Shown here in pieces: positions 7,722 to 16,579 of a stretch of DNA of 18,844 bases (positions are counted from its first letter, which is position 1; each line of letters starts with the position of its first letter). The notes under the pieces were generated by a model, which was not told where the DNA came from, did not search any database, and saw only the letters and a list, made by a program, of their open reading frames with translations. A program made the translations under genes and the position numbers. The stretch covers positions 1 through 18,844 of the forward strand of contig DNAU01000086.1 in the NCBI GenBank assembly GCA_003491925.1, in the 5' to 3' direction. Source of the DNA: Chloroflexota bacterium (GTDB taxonomy: Bacteria; Chloroflexota; Dormibacteria; Aeolococcales; Aeolococcaceae).

Positions 7722-7824
7722 CTCCCGAACCTCATCACCCCCTCGAGCCTAGCAGCGCCGCACGCGCAGCACCCGCATCGAAGGCTGAGAAGCTGGCCGC
7801 CGCCGGGGCCGCGCCGGTCACAGC

Positions 7825-9018
7825 TCACCGGGCGCGGAGCGGCCCGACGCTGGGCCCGGCCGACCGGAGGGACACCGACGACCGCCGCGCCAGCAGGCTG
7901 GCGTACAGCTCCTCGGTGGCGTCGGTGGCCGCGTCCCAGTTGTAGTCCCGGACCACCCGGTCAGCGAGCTGCCGCGCCCCCTCGCGCTCGACGGGAAGGG
8001 CACCGAGGACCGCGCCCAGGGCGTCGCTCAGCGCGTTCTGGTCGCCACGCCGGAAGAACCTTCCACCGGGTGCGTCACGACCGAGCACCTCCCGGTGCGG
8101 CGGGATGTCGCTCGCGATCAGGGGAAGGCGGTGCGAGGCGGCCTCGAGGAGGGTGAGCGGGAGTCCCTCGAGATTCGAGGGGAGCACGAACGCGGCGGCA
8201 TTGGTGTAGAGCTCGTCGCGAAGCTCCCCACGGACCTCCCCGGCCATGATCACGCGGGGATCCGCGGAGGCCAGCGCTTCGAGGTGGCGCACGTAGCCGT
8301 CGGTGAAGCTGGAGCCGCCCGCCAGCACCAGGCGGGTGGTGGTCTCGACACGCCGGAAGGCGCGCACCAGCAGGTCGGGCGCCTTCTCCGGCACCAGCCG
8401 CCCCAGGAAGAGCAGGTAGTCCTCGCCGGCCAACCCCCATCGCTCGGTGATGAGGCGCGGTCTCCTGGTCACGGGTGAGGCGACGCCGTTGGGGATGTGG
8501 TGCGCCGGGCGCCCGTACCGCTCCAGGTAGTGGTCGGCGAGGTCGCGGGACACGGTGATGGTGGCATGGGGCACGTGAGCGGTGATCCAGCCCGCGGCGC
8601 GCAGGGAGGTGCGGGCACCGAATCCCCATTTCTCCCGATCGTGGTCCAGCCCGTGGATGGTCACGACCACGCGCCGGCTGGTGAGCAACCGGGGAACGGG
8701 GGTGAACACCGAGGGTCCGATGGCGTGGTAGTGGAGGATGTCGGCGGCCTCCTCGCCGGGCAGGATGGCGTGCGCGGTCGAGAGCCCGCTGTGGACCAGG
8801 GCCTCGAGCCGTTTGGTGGGGACGGTCGGCATGTAGCGGACTCGCATGCCGCGGTATTCGGCGATGCGCTCCCGGCTGTAGTTGCCCCGCGTGTACACCG
8901 TCACCTGGTGGCCGCGCTCGGCCAGCCGCGAGCCGATCTCCTCGACGTGGTGCTCGATGCCGCCGATGGTCGCGGGGATCCCTCGCTGTCCGATGAAGGC
9001 AATCCGGACCGGCCTCAT
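7825..9018 (-). CDS. GT4-family glycosyltransferase (GT-B fold)
   Basis: The 397-residue product is of normal length for a GT4 enzyme. The N-terminal domain opens with IAFIGQRGIPATIGGIE, the pattern of the DUF1972-type rhamnosyl or glucosyl transferases of capsule clusters. The C-terminal domain carries LFLGRLVPEKAPDLL (203-217) and the nucleotide-sugar E-x7-E motif in EGLPLTLLE (E284, E292). It transfers a sugar from an activated donor to a growing lipid-linked glycan on the cytoplasmic face; donor and linkage cannot be read from sequence. Its ATG at 9018 overlaps the TGA of the preceding glycosyltransferase gene (ATGA), so translation is probably coupled. No transmembrane segment is seen. 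It is the last gene of the tightly spaced part of the operon. Confidence 0.9.
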   Translation of the reverse strand: MRPVRIAFIGQRGIPATIGGIEHHVEEIGSRLAERGHQVTVYTRGNYSRERIAEYRGMRVRYMPTVPTKRLEALVHSGLSTAHAILPGEEAADILHYHAIGPSVFTPVPRLLTSRRVVVTIHGLDHDREKWGFGARTSLRAAGWITAHVPHATITVSRDLADHYLERYGRPAHHIPNGVASPVTRRPRLITERWGLAGEDYLLFLGRLVPEKAPDLLVRAFRRVETTTRLVLAGGSSFTDGYVRHLEALASADPRVIMAGEVRGELRDELYTNAAAFVLPSNLEGLPLTLLEAASHRLPLIASDIPPHREVLGRDAPGGRFFRRGDQNALSDALGAVLGALPVEREGARQLADRVVRDYNWDAATDATEELYASLLARRSSVSLRSAGPSVGPLRAR

Positions 9019-10256
9019 GCGGCCGCCCTCGCGAGCGGTGCGCCCGCCTCCGCGTAGAGGTCGGTGAGGCGCTCCAGGTGACGCTCGGGCGAGAACTCGG
9101 AGCCGATCCGCTCCCGGGCGCGATCGCGCATCGCCCAGCCGTGGTCCGGGGTTGCCAGGAACGGCTCCAGCGCCGTCGCCAGGGCGCTGGGATCTCCGGG
9201 AGGGACCAGCTCGCCGGTCAGCCCGGGCTGGACCAGCTCGGGCAGACCGCCCAGGTCGCTCCCGACCACCGGGACGCCGCGGGCCAGGGCCTCCAGCACC
9301 ACCATGGGCTGGTTCTCGTACCAGCGCGACGGCACGGCGACCACCGAGGCGCCGAGCATCAGCTCGTGGACGCCGCTCTTCGGCACCAGCCCGAGGAAGC
9401 GCACCCTGCCCGGCGCAGCGGTGTCGGCGAGGCGGCGGAGGCGGGCCTCCTCGGGTCCCGTACCCGCGACCTCGAGGCGCCCCCCGGGCAGCCGGCCGAT
9501 CGCCCGGATCGCGATGTCGACCCCCTTCTCGGGCGAGAGCCGCCCGGCCACCAGGGCCGGGCCGCCAGGCGTGCCCTTGACCGCCATGCCGCGGGTGTCG
9601 ATGAAGTGAGGCAGATGGCGGAGCCGGGCCGGGAAGACGCGCGCCTCGGCCATCTTCTCCGCCATGAACCGGCTCGGGCAGATGAGCAGCCGCACCGGGG
9701 AGTAGGCGCGGGTGACGGTGTGCAGGAAGAGCTCGCCGGCCAGGACGGCGCTCGACCCCAAGGACCCGTCCTTGCAGCGGCGGGCCACCGCGTGGTGGAA
9801 GTGACCGCCCAGACAGGCCTCACAGATCCGGCCGTGGTCCAGGAACTGGTAGCTGGGGCAGGCCAGCTTGTAGTCGTGGAGGGTCATCACGGCGGCCATC
9901 TGCCGGCGCGCGATGGGCCGCAGCACCGAGGGGGAGAGCTGGTGGTAGATGTTGTGGAGGTGGACCACGTCCGGCCGGAAGTCGGCCAGGACCGCGTCCA
10001 TCCCCCGACTGGCCGACGTCGACCACAGCATCCTGCCGACCCCGCGCAACCGGCCGGCGACGTCGGGGGGCGGTGGCTCCATCTCGATCTCAGCCGGGAA
10101 GTGAGCCGCGTACTCCAGGTGCGTGTTCCTCGGGTGGGCCATGCCGAAGAAGGCGACCCGGTGGCCGGCGGCGACCTGAAGCTCGGCGACGTCCTCCATG
10201 TAGGCCTCGGCGCCCCCGCGACGGTAGAGGAACTTGTTGACGTGCAGGATCCGCAC
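9015..10256 (-). CDS. GT4-family glycosyltransferase with Cys-rich insert
   Basis: I place the start at GTG 10256: it follows an AGAGGG ribosome site and begins the first beta strand of the fold (VRILHVNKFLYRRGGAE). A frame extension to 10394 adds only Arg-rich sequence and would overlap the previous gene. The 413-residue product has the N-terminal GGAE acceptor loop, a Cys-containing segment CEACLGGHFHHAVARRC (145-161) found in a subgroup of capsule GT4 enzymes, GRLSPEKGVD (238-247), and the E-x7-E motif in ENQPMVVLE (E314, E322). The acting step is inferred to be cytoplasmic addition of a sugar to the repeat unit. The gap from the ligase gene is 52 bp, and the stop overlaps the next start by four bases. 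Confidence 0.9.
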   Translation of the reverse strand: MRILHVNKFLYRRGGAEAYMEDVAELQVAAGHRVAFFGMAHPRNTHLEYAAHFPAEIEMEPPPPDVAGRLRGVGRMLWSTSASRGMDAVLADFRPDVVHLHNIYHQLSPSVLRPIARRQMAAVMTLHDYKLACPSYQFLDHGRICEACLGGHFHHAVARRCKDGSLGSSAVLAGELFLHTVTRAYSPVRLLICPSRFMAEKMAEARVFPARLRHLPHFIDTRGMAVKGTPGGPALVAGRLSPEKGVDIAIRAIGRLPGGRLEVAGTGPEEARLRRLADTAAPGRVRFLGLVPKSGVHELMLGASVVAVPSRWYENQPMVVLEALARGVPVVGSDLGGLPELVQPGLTGELVPPGDPSALATALEPFLATPDHGWAMRDRARERIGSEFSPERHLERLTDLYAEAGAPLARAAA

Positions 10257-10308
10257 CGCAAGCCCTCTCAGCGCACCCGCGCGAAGCCACGGCCGCGAGC
10301 GGGCGACC

Positions 10309-11799
10309 TCATGCCGAGAGCACCAGGGGATCCTCGTCAGGCGGAGGAGGAAGGCCGAGGAAGCGGGCGTTCTCGCGGTAGCGCGTGACCGCATAGGCGG
10401 CGGCCGCGAAGGCCACGTAATACCAGAGGACGACCACCTGGGTGATCACGTTGGAGACCAGGCTCAGCACCACGAAGGCCATCGCCGAGCAGGCGAATCC
10501 GATCGCGATGGCCCGCTCGAAGCTGAGCGGTCTTCGCTTGGTGTAGCGCATCGCCTGGCGCGCCACCACCCCCATGCTAATCAGGAGGAGGAAGTAGGCG
10601 AGCAGCCCGACGAGCCCCGTCTCCACATAGGCGCGCAGGGGGTCGTTGTGCGGCTCCTTGGCCTGGACGGTCTCGAAGGAGCTCATCCCCAGGCCGATGC
10701 CGGTGATCGGGTCCTTGCTGGCCAGCGGCAGGACCTCGTCCCAGTAGTTGAACCGCCAGATCAGGGAGTTGGTGGCGTAGCCGTTCGGACTCGACGACTG
10801 GCCGAGGTCGGCGAAGCGCTGGGCGATGGTGGGCACCGCCACCAGGCTCACGATGGCGCCCGCCACCAGGCCTCCGAGCAGCAGGCGCCGCCGGCCCAGG
10901 CCGGCGACCACCACGACCGCGACGATGCACGCCAGCCAGGCGCTGCGGGTGAAGGTCGAGTAGAGCGCGATCACGCAACCGAGGAGCAGGGCGGTCATCA
11001 GGATCTTGTTCCGCCGCCGCAGGTGAGGGAAGATCGCCACCCCCATCACGATCAGCATGGTCAGGTAGATCGCGAACGGGTTGGGCTGGGCGAAGGTCCC
11101 CTCGAAACGCGCGAAGCCGCCGCTCGTGAACTGCGAGTGGTGGGTGGCGATGAGGATCAGCGTGTAGCCCACGGGCACCGCCGCGGAGAGGTAGATGGCC
11201 GCGATCATCCGCTCGATGGCGGCGCGGTCGATCAGCATGACCTCGAGCACGGCGAGCATCGCCACCACGGCCGCCACCTTGAGCGCGGTCAGGATGCTGA
11301 AGGTGATGTCCGATGAATCGATCACGCTCAGGAATCCGGCGATGCAGAAGATGATCAGGCAGATGCGATGAATCGACGCAGGTGGCGACTTCCGCCCCGC
11401 CCAATGACGGGTCATGAACCAGAAGAACGCCATCAGGATGAAGACGATGGCGAGCGCCCCCGCCGGGTCCAGACCGGAGGTGGAGGTCGCCGAGCTGACC
11501 CCGGCCGCACCGCTGTTGCCGCTGGACGGTTTGGTGATGTCGAGGCTGGCGCGCAGCGCGATGGTGAAGAGGACGAAGTTCTCGAAGTTGACCAGACCGA
11601 GCGCCACCAGGCCGATTCCGGCCACGCCTCCGATGGGGACGATGAGCAGCAGCTTGTTGCCGCCGAGCGCGGCCTCCACTCCGGCGTCGACCGAGACCGC
11701 GAGGATGAGCACCGCGAAGAGCAGCATCAGCAGCGTCCTGCGGCGCGATGCCGCAGGTGCCGACGGGCCGGTCGGGGCCAGGGTGTCCATCGTCGCCAT
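10309..11799 (-). CDS. O-antigen ligase / Wzy-type polymerase family membrane protein
   Basis: The 496-residue product has about a dozen hydrophobic segments from residue 22 to 471. It also has the features of the O-antigen ligase/polymerase family: FEGTFAQPNPFA (232-243), FTRSAW (283-288), a hydrophilic outside loop (about 325-385), and HNDPLRAYVETGLVG (384-398), where the His is the conserved catalytic-loop residue. Family members either polymerise lipid-linked repeat units or transfer finished glycan to an acceptor, and sequence alone does not separate these. With a Wzz-like protein in the same operon I favour polymerase (Wzy-like). ATG 11799 shares one base with the stop of the flippase gene (TGATG), indicating translational coupling. 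The N-terminal 20 residues are Pro/Ala-rich and cytoplasmic; ATG 11790 is an alternative start. Confidence 0.88.
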   Translation of the reverse strand: MATMDTLAPTGPSAPAASRRRTLLMLLFAVLILAVSVDAGVEAALGGNKLLLIVPIGGVAGIGLVALGLVNFENFVLFTIALRASLDITKPSSGNSGAAGVSSATSTSGLDPAGALAIVFILMAFFWFMTRHWAGRKSPPASIHRICLIIFCIAGFLSVIDSSDITFSILTALKVAAVVAMLAVLEVMLIDRAAIERMIAAIYLSAAVPVGYTLILIATHHSQFTSGGFARFEGTFAQPNPFAIYLTMLIVMGVAIFPHLRRRNKILMTALLLGCVIALYSTFTRSAWLACIVAVVVVAGLGRRRLLLGGLVAGAIVSLVAVPTIAQRFADLGQSSSPNGYATNSLIWRFNYWDEVLPLASKDPITGIGLGMSSFETVQAKEPHNDPLRAYVETGLVGLLAYFLLLISMGVVARQAMRYTKRRPLSFERAIAIGFACSAMAFVVLSLVSNVITQVVVLWYYVAFAAAAYAVTRYRENARFLGLPPPPDEDPLVLSA

Positions 11800-13514
11800 C
11801 AGGCGGCCCCCCCGGTCATCGCCGGCTCCCCCTGCTCAGCCGTCGCGCCGGCCGGCTCCGGCGAGCTCGCGACCGCCTCGGTCGTTGACAGCGCTCCGCC
11901 GCTGCCTCCCGATGCCGGCCGGTCACGCCGCCGCAGCGAACGCCACGCCGAGGTCAGATCCCCGCCGGTGAGGAAGTGAAGGCTGGCCGCCAGGACGGCG
12001 CAGCCGCCCAGCCCCACCGCCAGGGTGAGGGCGATGAGGGTGAAGCGGCCGCTGACCTGGTCGAGGCGGAAGGCCACCGTGGCGGCCAGCATGGCCGCAC
12101 CCGTCAGCAGTGAGGCCGCGGCAAGCTTGGCGGTGAAGCTCGCCAGTCCGTCCGGGCGCCAGCCGATCGTCCGTCGCAACCGGTACCAGGCGTGGCCGAC
12201 ATTGACGAACTGGGCGAGCGAGTACGCCAGGGCCACACCCAGGATGGCGTGCTGGTTGCCCAGACCGAAGGGCAGGATGAGCAGCGGCAGCAGCACGAGG
12301 TTGGCGACAACCCCGTAGATGGTGTTGCGCAGGACGGTGCGGGTGTCCAGGCGGGCCATGAAGGGGGCCAGCAGCGCCCGCTGCACCGCCGATCCCACCA
12401 GGCTGATCGAGTAGACCGCCAGCAGCACCCCGAGCAGCGCCGCGCTCGCCCGGGTCAGGCTGCCTCGGTGGAAGACCGCGATGGCGCCGGGCTGCGAGAG
12501 CACCGCCATGAACGCGGTGAGGGGCAGGCTGATCGCCAGCATGATGCGCATCCCCACCCCGGTCAGTCGCCGGACGGCCACCTGGTCGTCGTGGTTGTGG
12601 GCCTCGGTGAGGCGGGGGATCAGGGCGACGATCACCGACCGGAAGAAGACCGTGCCTCCGATCGCCGAGATCAGGCGATAGCCGTAGTTGAGGATGGTGA
12701 TCGAGCCGGGCGGGAGGAAGGAGACCAGGATCTGCTCGGCGAGCCGGGCGACCGGATTGAGCCCCGCCCCGGTGGTCGGGCGCACCACCAGCTTCCCGAT
12801 GCTGCGCAGGTGCGGGTCGCGAAGGTGCAGGGCGGGTCGCAGGCGGAGACCGCGGTAGGTCGCGATCACCAGCATGACCACGACCTGGAGCACCGCCCCG
12901 GAGAGGTAGGCGAAGGCGACGATGTGGATGTCGTGCCGCCAGCCGAGGATCGGGCCGACCAGCACCACCGAGGCGGCGACGGCGGTCAGGATCCCGCTCA
13001 TCAGCGCGGGAACGACGAACCGGTAGCGGGAGTTGAGGTAGGCCCGCATCACCTCGGAGACCGCCACCAGCGGCACGATCCCGAAAACGACCGGTGCCAT
13101 CGAGGCTGCGGTTGCCGCCTCGGAGGCGGAGATCCCCGGCGCGGTGATGCGCATCAGCGGGTCGGCGAGCAGCCAGATCCCGAGCAGCATGACCGCGCCG
13201 GTGGCCAGCACGACGGCCACGATCATCGATATGAGGCGGTGGGTCGCGGCCGCCCCCCGCTTGGTCAGCGAGGTCCGGAAGGCCGGGACCAGGGCCTGAT
13301 TGGCCACCACCATCACGATCGCGGTGAGTGCGAGCGGGATGCGGGCCGCGACGAAGAAGGAGTCGGTGGCGCGGCCGGCGCCGAAACGCGCGGCGATGCT
13401 GATGTCGAGCAGCAGTCCGAAGATCACGCTGATCCCGGCGGCCACCCCGGTCAGCCCGGATTGGCGGATCACGGCCCGGTCGGAGTGGCGGCTGGAGTCC
13501 GGGGTCGCGCTCAT
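11799..13514 (-). CDS. MurJ/MviN-type lipid-linked glycan flippase
   Basis: The 571-residue product contains the MviN/MurJ landmarks: ARFGAGRATDSFFVAARIP (42-60), an NQALVPAF strand (72-79), a central amphipathic stretch ending LNYGYRL (275-281, with a basic residue where MurJ has an essential Arg), and many hydrophobic helices up to about residue 515. MurJ proteins flip lipid II. Within exopolysaccharide clusters, relatives replace Wzx to flip undecaprenyl-linked repeat units, and that role is favoured here by context. A hydrophilic, Ser/Gly/Pro-rich cytoplasmic tail of about 50 residues (520-571) extends beyond the usual family end. The start ATG directly abuts the TAG of the sulfotransferase gene (TAGATG), so the two are translationally coupled. 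I cannot exclude that this is the cell's general murJ. Confidence 0.85.
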   Translation of the reverse strand: MSATPDSSRHSDRAVIRQSGLTGVAAGISVIFGLLLDISIAARFGAGRATDSFFVAARIPLALTAIVMVVANQALVPAFRTSLTKRGAAATHRLISMIVAVVLATGAVMLLGIWLLADPLMRITAPGISASEAATAASMAPVVFGIVPLVAVSEVMRAYLNSRYRFVVPALMSGILTAVAASVVLVGPILGWRHDIHIVAFAYLSGAVLQVVVMLVIATYRGLRLRPALHLRDPHLRSIGKLVVRPTTGAGLNPVARLAEQILVSFLPPGSITILNYGYRLISAIGGTVFFRSVIVALIPRLTEAHNHDDQVAVRRLTGVGMRIMLAISLPLTAFMAVLSQPGAIAVFHRGSLTRASAALLGVLLAVYSISLVGSAVQRALLAPFMARLDTRTVLRNTIYGVVANLVLLPLLILPFGLGNQHAILGVALAYSLAQFVNVGHAWYRLRRTIGWRPDGLASFTAKLAAASLLTGAAMLAATVAFRLDQVSGRFTLIALTLAVGLGGCAVLAASLHFLTGGDLTSAWRSLRRRDRPASGGSGGALSTTEAVASSPEPAGATAEQGEPAMTGGAA

Positions 13515-15410
13515 CTAGGCGGCCCGACCCTCGCGCTGCGCGCGCAGGGTGGTGTCCATCCGCTCCTGGAGCTGATCGCAGAGCACGCGCACGCGTGGGT
13601 CGAGATCCAGAGCCGCGCGCCTCGCCGCCCGGGGGGCGATGTGGGCGACCAGCTCGGGGCGGAAGGCGAGCCCCAGGAACGAGCAGATCGCCCGCATCCC
13701 CGCCCGCGGGTCGGTCAGGAGATCGTCATAGGAGGCGAGCAGAACGTCCGACCGCCGGTCCAGACCCAGCTCGAAGTAGAGCGAGTTGCGCACCCACCAG
13801 AAGAGGGCGGCCGCGGTCTCGGGCGTCATGGTCCGGTAGTCGAAGCTGGAGATCACCTCCATGGCCGCCGCCGGCAGCCGCTGTGCTTGCCACATCCCGG
13901 CGCCGCTTCCGGCCGCGATGTCGGCGAGGACGAGCAGGTTGTTGCGTCCGAACTTGGAGAGGGCGGATCGGGCGCGCCCGTCCACGTCTCGATAGACCCA
14001 GATCGCGCGACCCGGAGTCCGGCTGGGCACCTGGTCGAGCAGATGATCGACGCGGTGCGAGTCGCAGAGCGGCTTGAAGAGGACGAAGCGATGCCGGCTG
14101 CGGGCGACGATCCGGGCGACGGTCTCGTCCGAGCGCAGCAGGAACCGGTCGAAGGCGGCGCGGTCGTTCTCGCTGTGCACCTCGAACTCCGGGGCCCGGT
14201 CGAGGCCGCGGGTCAGCATGTTGGTCCCGGAGCGCTGCAGCCCGACCACGTACACGGGCATGGCCGTGCCCGCGGGGCGGGGGTGGGCATGGCGCCAGCG
14301 CCGCTTCTCGAGCGCGACCCGGAACTTGGTCGCGGGGTTGAGCTCGTCCTCCTCGACCAGCCGGCCCACGCCCTCGCTCCGGGCCCAGTGGAGGTGCCGG
14401 CGCACCCGGCGCGCGAAGCGGGCGGCACCGCCCTGGTTGAGCGGGACCCGGTCCAGCACGGTGGACTCCAGCCCACCTGCCATACCCGTGCTGAACGGAT
14501 AGCCATAGGCGACGAGCAGCGGAGCGCTGACCGCGTTGACGACCCACCGGTCGCGCGCAGGCATCGCGGACCGCCACCGGGCGTCGACCCGGAGCTGGAT
14601 CGGTCCGCTCCGGAGCCGGTCCGGGTTGCCGGCGACCATGTGGTTCGGGCTCAGACTGACGCCTCCCCCGGCAGCGAAGGGCAGCCGAGCGTCGTCCATC
14701 CCGACCAGGGAGAGGATCCGTCGCACCGCCGTCGCCGGCTCGGCGACGAGGTCCTCGTAGCGCAGGCGGAGGTAGCGCCCCTCGCCGCCGAGCAGCCGGG
14801 CGGCGGCCAGGTTCCAGACATCCCAGAGCACCGCGCTCTTCAGCGGGCCCATCTGCTCCATGTGAGGTCGCTCGGCGCCATCGGCGAGGGCCTTGCGGCT
14901 CGACCAGGAGTGGGCCGCACCTCGAGGGTCACGGATGAGATGGACGACCCGGAGATCGATGCCAGGCAGCCCGGCGATGAGATGGGCGTAGGACGGCAGC
15001 TTGGAGGAGTCGACCACGACCCGGCTGGCGGTGGCCTCGGCGATGGCCGGGTAGAGCCGGCTGAGTGTCGACCGGCCCGACGCCGCCGACGAGCCGGCGC
15101 TCGGCGACAGGCCCTCGCCGGCGAGGGCGCGGGGAAGATGCCGAACCCGGCCGCCGCGGCGGAGCAGCTCGGCCATGGCCGCGGGTGGGAGGGTGGCTCC
15201 GGACGCATCGACGGAGGCGAGGACCGCGCTCCAGAGCGGGCACTCGGCGACCGGCACCCCGCAGCCGCAGAGGCGACCCTCCACCAGTCCACGCTGCCAG
15301 AGGTAGCGGACCTCTCCCGCCGCGAAGACACCCTCGACCTCGCCGAGGACGGCGGCGAGCACGGTGCTCCCGCTCCGCCCCGTCCCGGCGATGTACAGAA
15401 CCGTCGTCAC
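13515..15410 (-). CDS. Tandem (two-domain) sulfotransferase
   Basis: The 631-residue product contains two complete-looking PAPS-dependent sulfotransferase domains; single-domain relatives are typically about 250-350 residues. Domain 1 (about 1-310) has the 5'-phosphosulfate loop GTGRSGSTVL (9-18), a cysteine motif LCGCGVPVAECPLW (47-60) seen in a bacterial subgroup, and the 3'-phosphate site LIRDPRGAAHSW (158-169). Domain 2 (about 384-631) repeats the plan with GLQRSGTNML (390-399) and VYRDVDGRARSAL (472-484). A basic linker of some 70 residues joins them. It would transfer sulfate from PAPS to hydroxyls of the glycan or its lipid-linked precursor, releasing PAP. No signal peptide or membrane segment is present, so it acts in the cytoplasm. 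GTG 15410 follows a GAGGGG site. The next gene's ATG abuts the stop, and cysQ nearby fits PAP removal. Acceptors are unknown. Confidence 0.85.
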   Translation of the reverse strand: MTTVLYIAGTGRSGSTVLAAVLGEVEGVFAAGEVRYLWQRGLVEGRLCGCGVPVAECPLWSAVLASVDASGATLPPAAMAELLRRGGRVRHLPRALAGEGLSPSAGSSAASGRSTLSRLYPAIAEATASRVVVDSSKLPSYAHLIAGLPGIDLRVVHLIRDPRGAAHSWSSRKALADGAERPHMEQMGPLKSAVLWDVWNLAAARLLGGEGRYLRLRYEDLVAEPATAVRRILSLVGMDDARLPFAAGGGVSLSPNHMVAGNPDRLRSGPIQLRVDARWRSAMPARDRWVVNAVSAPLLVAYGYPFSTGMAGGLESTVLDRVPLNQGGAARFARRVRRHLHWARSEGVGRLVEEDELNPATKFRVALEKRRWRHAHPRPAGTAMPVYVVGLQRSGTNMLTRGLDRAPEFEVHSENDRAAFDRFLLRSDETVARIVARSRHRFVLFKPLCDSHRVDHLLDQVPSRTPGRAIWVYRDVDGRARSALSKFGRNNLLVLADIAAGSGAGMWQAQRLPAAAMEVISSFDYRTMTPETAAALFWWVRNSLYFELGLDRRSDVLLASYDDLLTDPRAGMRAICSFLGLAFRPELVAHIAPRAARRAALDLDPRVRVLCDQLQERMDTTLRAQREGRAA

Positions 15411-15453
15411 CGGCTCGCACCCCTCAGCTCAGGCTGACGCTGACCCCACCGGC

Positions 15454-16566
15454 TCACCCCTCGGACCGGCCGGCCAGCGGGGACCGCTCGTCGTCCGGGT
15501 CGAGCTCGAGCCCGTTGCCGAACGGGCGTCCACCGGTCGGCATCTCCGGCCGCCCGAAGCGGCCCTCGACCAGCGCGCCACCCGCCGCGCTCTCACGGTC
15601 GACGTCGCCGTCACCCTCGTCTGCCGGGGCCTCGGCGGGCGTGCTCTGCGCGGGCTTCCGCATCAGCTCCATCAGGAGGATGAGACCGAGGGCCAGCGCC
15701 AGGGCCACCGCGAAGGCGATCGCCGCGAACTTCAGGGTGTCGGCGAGCTTCGAGACCCGTCCGATCTTCTGCACCGTCACCGTCCCGGACGCGTGGTCCG
15801 CCGCGATCAGCGATTCGACGTCGTTCAGGGATTGGGCGGCGTGATCGCTGACGGCGATCGCCGCCTGGCGCGCGTCGTTGAGGGTCGTGTACTGGCTGAG
15901 CTGCCCGGCCAGGGTGGCCAGCTGCTGCTCGCGCTGGGAGATCAGCCCCTCCAGGGCGGTCGCGTGAGCCGTGTCCCCGGCGATGTTCGCCTGCTGCAGC
16001 TCGAGGTCGAGCGTATCCAGCTCCTGCTGCTCGGCGTCGAACTGCTGCTGGGGCAGGAGGTTGCCGGTGGTCGCGTCGAAGTTGTTGATGGCGGCGTTGG
16101 CCTGCTCGAGCTGGACCTGGGCGGCGCTGACCGCGTTCTGCGCCTGGACCAGCTGCGGCTCGGCGATGGTGTCGAGGGCGACCACCGTGGCGTCGTCGAC
16201 GATCCCGGTCGTGTTCTGGCCCCGGTAACCGAGGTAGACGACGTGGATGATGTTGCTGGACGCGGTGGTGGTGCTGGCGCTCAGCCCGCTGACCAGGTCC
16301 TGGGTCGGGACGTGGTACTTGGGGGCCACCTTGTCGACCACCGGGCTGCTGACCAGCACGTCCTCGAAGGTGACCGCATACTGCGCCGCCGCGCTGGTGG
16401 AGAAGCCCTTGGCGGTCACTGCCGGGACGATGACCGTCGCGTTGGCCTGGTACTTGGACGGCTGCAGCTCGAGCAGGCCCCCGGTGATCAGCCCGGCCAG
16501 CACTGGGACCACGATGGGCAGCCAGAGCCAGCGCCGGATCGCCCGCAGGTAGTCTCTAATCTCCAT
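15454..16566 (-). CDS. Wzz/CapA-type polysaccharide chain-length (co-polymerase) protein without kinase domain
   Basis: The 370-residue product has the classical polysaccharide co-polymerase layout. A short cytoplasmic N-terminus (MEIRDYLRAIRR) leads to transmembrane helix 1 (13-33). An external domain of about 240 residues contains a Gln/Glu/Ala-rich coiled coil (135-255). Transmembrane helix 2 (279-300) is followed by a cytoplasmic acidic, Pro/Gly-rich tail. There is no Walker-type BY-kinase domain and no kinase gene beside it, so regulation by tyrosine phosphorylation would need a partner from elsewhere. Proteins of this family set the modal length of Wzy-made polymers and contact the polymerase. 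The gene begins 13 bp after the surface-protein gene and ends 43 bp before the sulfotransferase gene, consistent with one transcript. Confidence 0.88.
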   Translation of the reverse strand: MEIRDYLRAIRRWLWLPIVVPVLAGLITGGLLELQPSKYQANATVIVPAVTAKGFSTSAAAQYAVTFEDVLVSSPVVDKVAPKYHVPTQDLVSGLSASTTTASSNIIHVVYLGYRGQNTTGIVDDATVVALDTIAEPQLVQAQNAVSAAQVQLEQANAAINNFDATTGNLLPQQQFDAEQQELDTLDLELQQANIAGDTAHATALEGLISQREQQLATLAGQLSQYTTLNDARQAAIAVSDHAAQSLNDVESLIAADHASGTVTVQKIGRVSKLADTLKFAAIAFAVALALALGLILLMELMRKPAQSTPAEAPADEGDGDVDRESAAGGALVEGRFGRPEMPTGGRPFGNGLELDPDDERSPLAGRSEG

Positions 16567-16579
16567 CTCGACACCAGCC

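Noticed and set aside
7722..7824. Search for an intrinsic terminator after the last glycosyltransferase gene
   Set aside because: GC-rich partial dyads occur but none has long arms or a following T-tract, so no terminator is called.
10257..10394. N-terminal extension of the GT4 gene to 10394
   Set aside because: It would overlap the end of the ligase gene and add an Arg-rich segment before the first strand of the fold.
12192..15437. Very long open frame (1081 codons) on the plus strand
   Set aside because: It lies antisense to the flippase and double sulfotransferase genes, and its translation is a monotonous Arg/Gly/Asp/His/Val mix without domains. Long antisense frames are expected in DNA this GC-rich.
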